A stretch of DNA of 8,595 bases from an uncultured Methanobrevibacter sp. (GCA_902782595.1 CACZNW010000133.1:1-8595); one strand, 5' to 3'. Positions 1 to 4,681 are shown, counted from the first letter of the stretch. Notes: generated by a model from the letters alone, not told the origin. Translations and numbers: made by a program.

Positions 1-69
1 ATTTCATCTATTTACATGCAAAATAATTTAAGCCGCAACACCATTAAAATAATGCCAAGTTTAGATTGA
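1..69 (+). CDS. Possible C-terminal tail of a gene entering from the left edge
   Basis: Frame 1 is open from the first base to a TGA at 67-69 and reads 22 residues, ending LSRNTIKIMPSLD. The other two plus frames stop within 30 bases. A perfect 14-bp hairpin starts 5 bases after the stop, as expected for a gene end. I do not recognise the peptide; it is too short to assign, and a 22-codon open stretch can occur by chance in this composition. Confidence 0.2.
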   Translation: MSSIYMQNNLSRNTIKIMPSLD

Positions 70-74
70 AAAGT

Positions 75-106
75 GAAATTAAATATGAAAAATCATATTT
101 AATTTC
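75..106. terminator. Perfect 14-bp hairpin, probable terminator
   Basis: GAAATTAAATATGA (75-88) and TCATATTTAATTTC (93-106) are exact inverted repeats around an AAAA loop. The plus strand reaches a T run (GTTTTTTC) about 15 bases later. On the minus strand the hairpin is followed by a CACTTTTC stretch. It could end a gene stopping at 69, or a leftward transcript from the promoter near 345. An AT-only stem fits a terminator, but the direction is not decided. Confidence 0.45.
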
Positions 107-143
107 TAGAGTAGTTATATGTTTTTTCAAAAATAGATAACAA

Positions 144-213
144 ATTGGTGTTTTTTTGAGGAGAGTTAAACACCAATCGTGTTTTTCGGGAAATATCTGG
201 CAGAAGATTTCCC
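144..213. other. Two consecutive stem-loops, possible structured RNA
   Basis: ATTGGTGTTT (144-153) pairs exactly with AAACACCAAT (168-177) around a 14-nt loop. Ten bases on, GGGAAAT (188-194) pairs with ATTTCCC (207-213) around a 12-nt loop. No frame here is open for more than about 30 codons, so the stems are not explained by coding. They lie between the leftward DtxR-like promoter (316-352) and the hairpin at 75-106, and could form the body of a leftward non-coding RNA of roughly 245 nt. No known RNA family was recognised. Confidence 0.3.
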
Positions 214-315
214 TGTATTAAATCAGAAAATTGTGGAAACTAATTTAATACCAATATTCATATTTTTGGAGATTGTATATTATCGACTGAATAATATGTT
301 TTGTTAAGTGATAAA

Positions 316-352
316 TTTAGGCTTGCCTAAATATATGTCACTTGTATAAAAG
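316..352 (-). promoter_or_regulatory. Leftward promoter with DtxR/IdeR-like operator (box 1)
   Basis: TTTAGGCTTGCCTAAA at 316-331 is a perfect dyad with TTTAGGC/GCCTAAA arms, of the TTAGGC half-site kind bound by DtxR/IdeR-family iron or manganese repressors. One further base pair extends each arm (315-332). On the minus strand CTTTTATAC (352-344) looks like an archaeal TATA box and would place a start about 25 bases downstream, inside the dyad, a classic repression geometry. No ORF follows to the left. The family assignment rests on motif similarity alone. Confidence 0.45.
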
Positions 353-365
353 TTGGTTGTCATAG

Positions 366-408
366 TATATAAATGTTTCTAAATTTTTAGGCATACCTAA
401 ATTTTAGG
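366..408 (+). promoter_or_regulatory. Rightward promoter with DtxR/IdeR-like operator (box 2)
   Basis: TATATAAA at 366-373 fits an archaeal TATA box. TTTAGGCATACCTAAA at 386-401 differs from box 1 at only two central bases, lies exactly 70 bp from it, and covers the expected start about 25 bases after the TATA box. A third half-site, TTTAGG (403-408), follows one base later. No coding sequence follows on the plus strand, so this is an orphan regulatory region or a promoter whose gene has been lost. Confidence 0.45.
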
Positions 409-418
409 AGAACATCTC

Positions 419-434
419 TATAACATATGTTATA
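419..434. repeat. 16-bp perfect palindrome
   Basis: TATAACATATGTTATA is fully self-complementary. It sits between the two TATA-plus-half-site cassettes (366-392 and 453-479). It may be an operator for another regulator or chance symmetry in AT-rich DNA. Confidence 0.25.
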
Positions 435-452
435 ATAATATATGATAAACCA

Positions 453-479
453 TATATAAATGTTTTGAAATTTTTAGGT
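453..479 (+). promoter_or_regulatory. Second, degenerate copy of the DtxR-type promoter cassette
   Basis: These 27 bases match 366-392 at 24 positions, shifted by 87 bp. The TATATAAA box and the TTTTTAGG half-site are both kept. The right half of the dyad is lost: TAAACAAAAA stands where box 2 has TACCTAAA. This looks like a duplicated promoter of which only the first copy keeps a full operator. It is followed by the decayed ATPase fragment on the opposite strand, not by a plus-strand gene. Confidence 0.35.
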
Positions 480-527
480 AAACAAAAATATGTAAAAATC
501 AGAATATTATTTACTTTTAAAAACATA

Positions 528-719
528 CTAAATTTCATCACCCAATAAGAAATCAACAAGATTTAAATGTTCTATGCCTTCATGAGACATATCCACATCA
601 TCCATAGTAATCACATATTTAGGATAATTATCTGAAATATTTTTTAATGGTTTAAATTCTCTTTCAATTCTTTCTCCACTTGCCAACAAAATGATACTTG
701 GATATAAATTGGATTTTAA
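528..719 (-). pseudogene. C-terminal remnant of a DUF4143-type AAA ATPase
   Basis: A 63-residue minus frame ends in a TAG at 530-528 and contains EREFKPLKNISDNYPKYVIT followed by MDD and EGIEHLNLVDFLL. This is the characteristic tail of the prokaryotic ATP-binding proteins with an N-terminal AAA domain and a C-terminal DUF4143 domain, which normally exceed 400 residues. The frame starts directly after an in-frame stop (722-720). A neighbouring frame at about 690-712 reads IYIQVSF, the stretch that normally precedes this tail, so a frameshift near 690 joins the two pieces. Everything upstream is gone. It is a truncated, frameshifted relic and not a functional gene. Confidence 0.6.
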
Positions 720-748
720 CTAAAAACAATGCTTAAAAGTAAATATTG

Positions 749-805
749 TTTTCATTTAAATGAAAAGTAAATAAAAAATCAATAAATGATTTCATACTAA
801 TGAAA
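749..805. repeat. Paired TTTCAT-N4-ATGAAA palindromes
   Basis: TTTTCATTTAAATGAAAA (749-766) is a perfect 18-bp palindrome. TTTCATACTAATGAAA (790-805) has the same TTTCAT and ATGAAA arms at the same spacing, with its centre 40 bp further on. Two matching dyads about four helical turns apart look like a double operator. No gene starts next to them now, so they may belong to the lost gene of which 528-719 is the tail. Confidence 0.35.
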
Positions 806-878
806 ACGTGGAAAATGAGGTGAGCAATTAATACTTAAAAAAATGAATCAAAAAATATCAATATAGAAAGTAAAATAA

Positions 879-970
879 TTAAAAAAAATAACTTCAAATT
901 TTAGATAAAATCTACAGAAGAGGGAACATCAAACTCATCTTCCCCCAATATAGACTTGTCTCTACATTAA
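879..970. repeat. Left copy of ~91-bp direct repeat
   Basis: It matches 2355-2445 with about ten mismatches and a few one- or two-base gaps by hand alignment, roughly 84% identity. Both copies contain GGGAA and TTCCC arms (922-926 and 940-944 here) and end in CTACATTAA. On the minus strand this copy reads DKSILGEDEFDVPSSVDFI and then a stop. It lies downstream of vapC, while the other copy lies downstream of EF-1 beta, so the pair brackets the vapBC block. Confidence 0.7.
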
Positions 971-987
971 ACTACACTCTCTGTAGT
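971..987 (-). terminator. Small hairpin downstream of vapC
   Basis: ACTACA (971-976) and TGTAGT (982-987) pair around a 5-nt loop. An alternative CTCTC/GAGAG pairing overlaps it at 977-994. Read leftward it lies about 50 bases past the vapC stop and is followed by TTTAATG. It is a weak terminator candidate; the hairpin within the adjacent repeat may do the job instead. Confidence 0.3.
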
Positions 988-1037
988 GGGAGAGATGAAA
1001 AATTTGAAAGACAAAATTTCATAAGATATGATTCAAA

Positions 1038-1430
1038 TTATAAGTATATTCTTCTAACTTCATCTGTTTTATCAAAATCAGAATCAAAAGAAACAATATT
1101 AGTAACATTGAATTGTCTCATAGTCTCAAGAATAGTGCAGTCACTATAATTAATACTGAAACCATATTGTTTGCAAGTATCCAATGCATTATTATAATCC
1201 TCTGTTGTTAAATAATGAATATTGTCCATGCCATATAATAAATCAATAATCATATTCCTATATTTTTCATATCTTTTCTTTTTCAATCTATTTAACATTT
1301 CCAACAATACTGTGCTGTTAATTAGTGTTTCTTCTTCACCAATATATTGAGATAAAAGTTGAGCTTTTTCATGATTTTTGGCTTTAACATTAATTAAGGA
1401 TAACAGATAACATGTGTCAATGAACAACAC
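1038..1430 (-). CDS. vapC: VapC-type PIN-domain toxin (ribonuclease)
   Basis: The 130-residue product begins VLFIDTCYLL and has the PIN-domain acidic pattern: D5 in FIDT, E44 in STVLLEML, D97 in YSDCTIL and D116 in SFDSDF. These residues bind metal ions in VapC endoribonucleases, which cleave RNA, often tRNA or rRNA, when freed from their antitoxin. The GTG at 1430-1428 is preferred to an ATG 57 bases upstream because AGAGGT lies 7 bases before it, the protein then starts on the PIN core, and it begins one base after the antitoxin stop. The upstream ATG would add 19 residues unlike the family and overlap vapB. All catalytic residues are present, so the toxin is probably active. The RNA target cannot be read from the sequence. 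Confidence 0.85.
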   Translation of the reverse strand: MLFIDTCYLLSLINVKAKNHEKAQLLSQYIGEEETLINSTVLLEMLNRLKKKRYEKYRNMIIDLLYGMDNIHYLTTEDYNNALDTCKQYGFSINYSDCTILETMRQFNVTNIVSFDSDFDKTDEVRRIYL

Positions 1431-1431
1431 T

Positions 1432-1716
1432 TTAATAACCTCTATAAGCTTTTCTTTTATCCTCAACAGGATCAAATACATCTCCATCAGGCACTATTCC
1501 TGAAAATTTTTGTAAATTATTACCTTTAGGATTATCATGTTTCAATAACATTTCAAGTTGATCTAAACTCATTACTGGTTTTTTAGGAGTAGTGTCTCTT
1601 TTGATTCCTTCGATGACATAACGGTTCAATAAATCAAATTGACTGACGCCTAATTCAGCACTTTTAATTTTTAATTGCTGCTTAACATCTTCATTAATAC
1701 GGACAGTAGTAGCCAT
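1432..1716 (-). CDS. vapB: VapB-type ribbon-helix-helix antitoxin
   Basis: The 94-residue product starts with a ribbon-helix-helix pattern: a short strand TTVRI, a first helix over roughly residues 8-21 and a second over roughly 24-37 (SQFDLLNRYVIEGIK). A charged, probably flexible C-terminal half follows (residues 40-94, with FDPVEDKRKAYRGY at the end). In this class the N-terminus dimerises and binds operator DNA, and the tail wraps the toxin's active site. A perfect GGAGGT (1728-1723) lies 6 bases before the ATG. The gene is first in the operon, one base upstream of vapC, as expected for an antitoxin made with its toxin. The RHH call comes from the pattern; I do not recognise the exact subfamily. 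Confidence 0.8.
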   Translation of the reverse strand: MATTVRINEDVKQQLKIKSAELGVSQFDLLNRYVIEGIKRDTTPKKPVMSLDQLEMLLKHDNPKGNNLQKFSGIVPDGDVFDPVEDKRKAYRGY

Positions 1717-1737
1717 GATAAAACCTCCATAAGTAAG

Positions 1738-1770
1738 TATACAAATATATATAATTGTATATTAATATAC
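1738..1770 (-). promoter_or_regulatory. vapBC promoter with palindromic operator
   Basis: GTATATTAATATAC (1757-1770) is a perfect 14-bp palindrome that also serves as a TATA box. It would place the start near 1738, leaving a leader of about 20 bases. An overlapping inverted repeat, TATACAA (1738-1744) with TTGTATA (1755-1761) over a 10-bp spacer, covers the region between TATA box and start. Autorepression by VapB or the VapBC complex through these dyads fits the family. The exact operator is inferred. Confidence 0.5.
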
Positions 1771-2127
1771 TTTACTATAATTTGTTTTGAATATCAACAT
1801 CCAGAAATAATCTACCTTTTCGTCTAGGAGAATGTCAAACTCCATCATAAATGACATCACGAAATTGTTTGATTTTCCATTAAATTATTAAGATCCCTTA
1901 AAATAGCCAATACAATGAAGAATATTTAGCATATCTGATTATGCATCTGCAATATATCACATCGTGTTTATAATTGACATGAAAAAAGATTCATCATGGG
2001 AAAAGTTAAATTTCTCATTGACAATGAAATATCATTTAATGAAACTTTGATATATTCATCAAAAAAGGAAAAACATTAACTATGCAGTAAAACACCAAAA
2101 CAAGAACAATAAATCATTAAAAATAAA
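1771..2127. other. Gene-free spacer with decayed sequence
   Basis: No intact frame or RNA gene is seen. On the minus strand at about 1800-1855 short open pieces in two frames read MEFDILLDEKVDYFW and HSPRRKGRLFLDVDIQN, broken by a stop. GGAGAATGTCAAACTCCATC on the plus strand loosely resembles the core of the 879-970 repeat. This may be a third, badly decayed copy or another gene relic, but the similarity is weak. Confidence 0.35.
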
Positions 2128-2347
2128 ATGAGGACCTTTAAGATAAAAAAACAAAAAATACACTTAAAAACCAATAAAATGAAAATTACTAAAATCAAGG
2201 TCAAAAACCTGAAAAATGGAAAATACAAAATCACAACCACATACAAAAAGCAGAAAAAACACAACACAACAACATCAGAAAGTAAACACAACCATTTCAA
2301 CCATCACCATCAAAAATTCATTAATAAATGTGAAAAATAAGCAATGA
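2128..2347 (+). pseudogene. Fragment of an adhesin-like protein (Ig-like repeat)
   Basis: The plus frame from 2128 reads ITKIKVKNLKNGKYKITTTY, preceded by KIHLKTNK. This matches the repeated pattern of Ig-like domains in Methanobrevibacter adhesin-like surface proteins (LKTN..G....KVKNLK.GKYK). After about residue 45 the frame turns into low-complexity K/H/N/T, whereas the +1 frame reads KVNTTISTITIKNSLINVKN and stops at 2345-2347, suggesting a frameshift near 2275. There is no signal peptide, no ribosome binding site and no large upstream domain. It is best read as the decayed C-terminal end of a surface protein gene. Chance resemblance in A-rich sequence is possible. Confidence 0.4.
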
Positions 2348-2354
2348 GAGTTAT

Positions 2355-2445
2355 TTAAAAAAATAACTCCAAATTCTAGATAAAAACTACTGAAAAGGGA
2401 ACATGAAACTCATTTTCCCCATATAGATACTTGTACCTACATTAA
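2355..2445. repeat. Right copy of ~91-bp direct repeat, at the EF-1 beta 3' end
   Basis: This is the partner of 879-970. Its right end includes the last nine bases of the EF-1 beta gene (TTAATGTAG on the minus strand), also present in the left copy. On the minus strand it reads YKYLYGENEFHVPFSVVFI and then a stop, aligned without net frame change to the peptide of the left copy. It could be an attachment-site-like duplication at the gene's 3' end, or two relics of one dispersed sequence. Confidence 0.7.
2397..2420 (-). terminator. EF-1 beta operon terminator
   Basis: GGGAA (2397-2401) pairs with TTCCC (2415-2419) and, inside one mismatch, ATGA (2403-2406) pairs with TCAT (2410-2413) around a 3-nt loop. 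Read leftward the hairpin starts 17 bases after the EF-1 beta stop and is followed by TTTTC and, further on, TTTTTATC. That fits an intrinsic-type terminator for the housekeeping cluster. Confidence 0.55.
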
Positions 2446-2706
2446 TCTTCCGACACCAGTAATTTCGATACTGGCCACACCGTCGATAGCTGAAACCATT
2501 TCTTCAACAGGTTCAGATCCTCCTTCACCATCGTCGGTAATGAAACTTAAGATAATTGCTACTAAACCAAATGCAATTGGTTCTTCAGCAATTTCGTGGA
2601 TTTTAGCGCCTTCAGGCATTGAACTTTCGATAGTTGCTTTGATTGCTTCTAAATCTTCTTCCGGACTGTCCGGCATAATTTTCATTGTAGTTAATACTTC
2701 ACCCAT
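2437..2706 (-). CDS. ef1b: Archaeal translation elongation factor 1-beta (aEF-1 beta)
   Basis: The 89-residue product has the full length and pattern of archaeal EF-1 beta: MGEVLTTMKIMPDSPEEDLE at the start, EEPIAFGLVAI in the middle and SIEITGVGRLM at the end. It is the nucleotide exchange factor that releases GDP from EF-1 alpha so that it can reload with GTP and aminoacyl-tRNA in the cytoplasm. GGAGG (2718-2714) lies 7 bases before the ATG. It is the last gene of the leftward cluster, 20 bases after the zinc-finger gene, a pairing seen in many archaea. The direct repeat and terminator begin at its stop codon, so the accessory block joins the chromosome here. Confidence 0.96.
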   Translation of the reverse strand: MGEVLTTMKIMPDSPEEDLEAIKATIESSMPEGAKIHEIAEEPIAFGLVAIILSFITDDGEGGSEPVEEMVSAIDGVASIEITGVGRLM

Positions 2707-2726
2707 TCTAATTCCTCCATTTGTAT

Positions 2727-2888
2727 TTATGGTCCTTCAAAACCACATTCACATTTGTAACCGTGACCAAAAGTACGGCATTTTTCACATCTTGCAATTT
2801 TTGCTCCACATTCCGGGCATTCGAATTCAACGAAGGTTCCGGTTAATGGAATTTCTTGTTTACATGAAATACATTCAACTTTTTTCAT
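2727..2888 (-). CDS. HVO_2753-type two-zinc-finger mini-protein
   Basis: This 53-residue protein begins MKKVECISCK. It has eight cysteines in four knuckles: C6/C9 (CISC), C24/C27 (CPEC), C34/C37 (CEKC) and C46/C48 (CEC), enough for two zinc sites. Length, cysteine spacing and position directly upstream of EF-1 beta match the archaeal family typified by Haloferax HVO_2753, a zinc-finger protein reported to affect swarming and biofilm formation. Its biochemical role is unknown; the location suggests a link to translation or RNA. AGGTGA (2900-2895), which overlaps the end of mfnE, lies before the ATG, and the mfnE stop is only two bases upstream, so translation is probably coupled. Confidence 0.9.
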   Translation of the reverse strand: MKKVECISCKQEIPLTGTFVEFECPECGAKIARCEKCRTFGHGYKCECGFEGP

Positions 2889-2890
2889 TT

Positions 2891-3559
2891 TTATTCACCT
2901 ATTATCTGTGTGTAATCGAAGTTATAATCATTTATATTACTGTCTATTAAAGACAAAACCCATTCTGGGTACTTCCCATTCACAACATAACAATTAGTCC
3001 CATACCTTAATAAAAGAGTCGGCAACATTACATCAATTGATGACTCTTGAAAAGTTAGTAATGTTTTTGCATCAATTTTACTTATGAATGTTGAACCTAG
3101 CTCTTTCGGTTCTTGGGTATATATACCATTTACATTTGTTACTATTAAAAGGTTTGCATTTAGAAGGTGTGAAACATATGCTGCAATTGAGTCTGAAGTT
3201 ACATCCCAGCTGCATTCAAAGGGATTTTCTTTTCTTAAAAACTCTGAAACGACAAAAATTGGAGTTAAACCTTCATCGGATATTTGATTAATTTCATCTA
3301 TTGTGTAGGCAAGTTTTGAGGATTTAACTTTATCATTTACAAGTTTGGCTATGATATCCATACACCCAATAGCCGTCCAATGGTTTGTTTCATCAGAAAA
3401 CTTCATTTCATCATCATATTTGCGGATTAGGTTGGCAAATTCCCCTCCGCCCAGAATAATTACCGAATCTGTGTTTTCAAGTTTTTCTGCAAGTTCCACC
3501 GCATAATTTGGAAATAGGCTTCCTCCAATTTTTACAACCTGTTTTATGATAATAATCAC
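2891..3559 (-). CDS. mfnE: MfnE-type amino acid kinase, methanofuran biosynthesis
   Basis: The 222-residue product is an amino acid kinase-fold protein with the ATP-site motif VKIGGSLF (residues 9-16), GGGEFAN (37-43), SWDVTSDS (117-124) and TNVNGIYT (141-148). The SWDVTSDS signature and the context in a methanogen point to MfnE, which phosphorylates 5-(aminomethyl)-3-furanmethanol phosphate to the diphosphate used to build methanofuran, the first C1 carrier of methanogenesis. Length fits the family. The start is uncertain. The only usual in-frame start before the core is the GTG at 3559, with poorly spaced AGGG before it. That GTGAT may itself be a ribosome binding site, as in pth2 just upstream, with initiation at a nearby ATA or ATC codon. 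The gene lies 45 bases after pth2 and is followed at two bases by the zinc-finger gene. Confidence 0.85.
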   Translation of the reverse strand: MIIIIKQVVKIGGSLFPNYAVELAEKLENTDSVIILGGGEFANLIRKYDDEMKFSDETNHWTAIGCMDIIAKLVNDKVKSSKLAYTIDEINQISDEGLTPIFVVSEFLRKENPFECSWDVTSDSIAAYVSHLLNANLLIVTNVNGIYTQEPKELGSTFISKIDAKTLLTFQESSIDVMLPTLLLRYGTNCYVVNGKYPEWVLSLIDSNINDYNFDYTQIIGE

Positions 3560-3604
3560 AACCCTGTTTAATTAAAAATATGATTGGCCAAATTAACATT
3601 TGGA

Positions 3605-3943
3605 CTATAAAAGTTTCAAATCCCCTGTCACTTCATCTATTATTTCATCCTCATCCGGTCCGAGTGCCAGAACTGTAACACTTGATGTAGGTATCTGGGT
3701 TCTACCTGCATCAACCACAAGATAATTTACAATGCCCTTTTCATCAGCTATTTTTTTAAGTCCAGTTAACTCCTCCAATGTCTGAACTTTTAAAACCACC
3801 TTTGCGTAAGCTTCACTTTCCCACTTTTTAATTTTATCTGCAGGTGATTTTTTATATGCTCCGATAGAACCGTGACAACATTGGGCGGCGATTTTTCCTT
3901 TGCGCATTTTTAAATCTGTCCTTACGATCATTACCTGTTTCAT
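3605..3943 (-). CDS. pth2: Peptidyl-tRNA hydrolase, archaeal/eukaryotic type (Pth2)
   Basis: The 112-residue product has the Pth2 signature near the N-terminus (R8, D10, L11, M13, G16, K17, AAQ at 19-21, H24) and the C-terminal DAGRTQIPTSSVTVLALGP segment. The enzyme frees tRNAs from peptides that drop off the ribosome; this family is unrelated to bacterial Pth. Family length is about 110-120 residues. The ATG at 3943 is preferred to a GTG at 3952 because the GTGAT there fits a GGTGAT-type ribosome binding site four bases before the ATG, and the protein then starts MKQVMIVRTDL like its relatives. It is first in the leftward cluster with mfnE, the zinc-finger gene and EF-1 beta. The usual HA after AAQ is HG here, probably harmless. 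Confidence 0.95.
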   Translation of the reverse strand: MKQVMIVRTDLKMRKGKIAAQCCHGSIGAYKKSPADKIKKWESEAYAKVVLKVQTLEELTGLKKIADEKGIVNYLVVDAGRTQIPTSSVTVLALGPDEDEIIDEVTGDLKLL

Positions 3944-4046
3944 AATTATCACTTTTTAATTGAGAATAGAAATTTTACCTGTAAAACGAAAATTAAATTT
4001 AGTTTAAAAATGAAATTGAAAAAACTGTTTTTTAAAATAAAATGTA

Positions 4047-4075
4047 AAAAACTAGGAAACACACACCTAGTTTTT
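4047..4075 (-). terminator. Strong hairpin terminator after the Ser-rich gene
   Basis: AAAAACTAGG (4047-4056) and CCTAGTTTTT (4066-4075) are exact inverted repeats around a 9-nt loop. On the minus strand the hairpin starts 7 bases after the stop of the Ser-rich gene and ends in a T run, the form of an intrinsic terminator. It separates that gene from pth2, which must therefore have its own promoter within 3944-4046. Confidence 0.7.
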
Positions 4076-4082
4076 ACCTATT

Positions 4083-4601
4083 TTATAATTTGAAATACAC
4101 CAAGATAATAGCCGCAATGACTATGAATACTGCAACAACCAGCACTATAACAAGCGCATTGTCTCCGAAATTAAAACCTGGACTTTGAGTAACATTTGTA
4201 GTATTATGGGTTGTGTTTGTTACATTGAGATTTGTCTGATTGGTTGCATTTACCGGATTTTCAACTGAATCTGTTCCATCTGAGTAATCAGATGAACTGT
4301 ATGTAGGTTGAGATGAGGAATAACTTGAACTTTGACTATATCCGGAATCCGAACCTGAATTTGAACTTGAACTAGAACTTGAACTGCTATCTGAAGAATC
4401 AGAACTACTGGAACTGTCTTGAGATGAAGTATCCGCAGATGAATCTGAAGATGAACTTTCAGATGATGAATCAGAACTGTCTGATGATGATTGGGAACCA
4501 TCAGAACCACTGTCAGTTCCAGAATCTGCAAAAACAACTCCGCAAGCGGAAATCATTATAACAAATACTAAAAACAAACATAATATTTTATTGAATTTCA
4601 T
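4083..4601 (-). CDS. Ser-rich membrane-anchored surface protein
   Basis: The 172-residue product has a signal peptide (residues 1-25, KFNK then a hydrophobic run, probable cleavage after VFA). A Ser/Asp-rich low-complexity stalk follows (about 26-105), then a short segment with six N-glycosylation sequons (NAT, NQT, NVT, NTT, NTT, NVT; about 115-140), and a single C-terminal membrane helix (about 148-170, VIVLVVAVFIVIAAIILVYF) ending in KL. It should be anchored in the membrane by the C-terminus with a glycosylated stalk in the cell envelope. No enzymatic or binding domain is seen. An ISAC motif at 17-20 resembles a lipobox, but signal peptidase cleavage after A25 seems more likely. GGTGG lies four bases before the ATG. 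It is divergent from the phosphatase pair. I do not recognise a family; the stalk is too low in complexity for homology. Confidence 0.8.
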   Translation of the reverse strand: MKFNKILCLFLVFVIMISACGVVFADSGTDSGSDGSQSSSDSSDSSSESSSSDSSADTSSQDSSSSSDSSDSSSSSSSSSNSGSDSGYSQSSSYSSSQPTYSSSDYSDGTDSVENPVNATNQTNLNVTNTTHNTTNVTQSPGFNFGDNALVIVLVVAVFIVIAAIILVYFKL

Positions 4602-4673
4602 TTAACCACCAAAATTTTTTTATAAAAATTTACTTCTATAATTTACTTTTAAATTCATTATTTAAAACTTTTA

Positions 4674-4681
4674 TTATAAAA
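4674..4681 (-). promoter_or_regulatory. Probable TATA box of the Ser-rich gene
   Basis: TTTTATAA on the minus strand (4681-4674) would place a start near 4650, giving a leader of about 50 bases. A second candidate at 4620-4627 is too close to the ATG for a gene with a ribosome binding site. AT-rich surroundings make this tentative. Confidence 0.3.

Larger units (their letters stand above)
720..1037. other. Gene-free spacer between ATPase remnant and vapC
   Basis: No frame here reads as a recognisable protein. The stretch contains two similar palindromes (749-766 and 790-805), the left copy of the ~91-bp direct repeat (879-970) and a small hairpin (971-987). The remaining sequence is simple AT-rich DNA. 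Confidence 0.6.

Noticed and set aside
1..300. Transposon end at the left edge
   Set aside because: The hairpins suggested an insertion sequence terminus, but there is no recognisable transposase, no matching inverted end and no target duplication in view.
366..480. CRISPR-like array from the 27-bp repeated segments
   Set aside because: There are only two copies, each containing a TATA box and an operator half-site, with no regular spacers or cas genes; a duplicated promoter explains them better.
1431..1487. Extended vapC start at the ATG at 1487
   Set aside because: It would add 19 residues before the PIN core and overlap vapB; the GTG at 1430 has a ribosome binding site and fits the usual vapBC layout.
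2076..2300. 74-residue hydrophobic minus-strand ORF
   Set aside because: Its Phe/Leu/Ile/Val-rich composition is what the reverse complement of Lys/Asn/Thr-rich A-rich sequence gives. There is no ribosome binding site, and the plus strand makes better sense as an adhesin relic.
2540..2950. 136-residue plus-strand ORF
   Set aside because: It lies antisense over EF-1 beta and the zinc-finger gene, both clearly recognisable on the minus strand, and has no family pattern.
4250..4537. 95-residue minus ORF and a 60-residue plus ORF within the Ser-rich gene
   Set aside because: These are frame shadows of the low-complexity Ser/Asp codons; the Ser-rich frame has signal peptide, membrane anchor, ribosome binding site and terminator.
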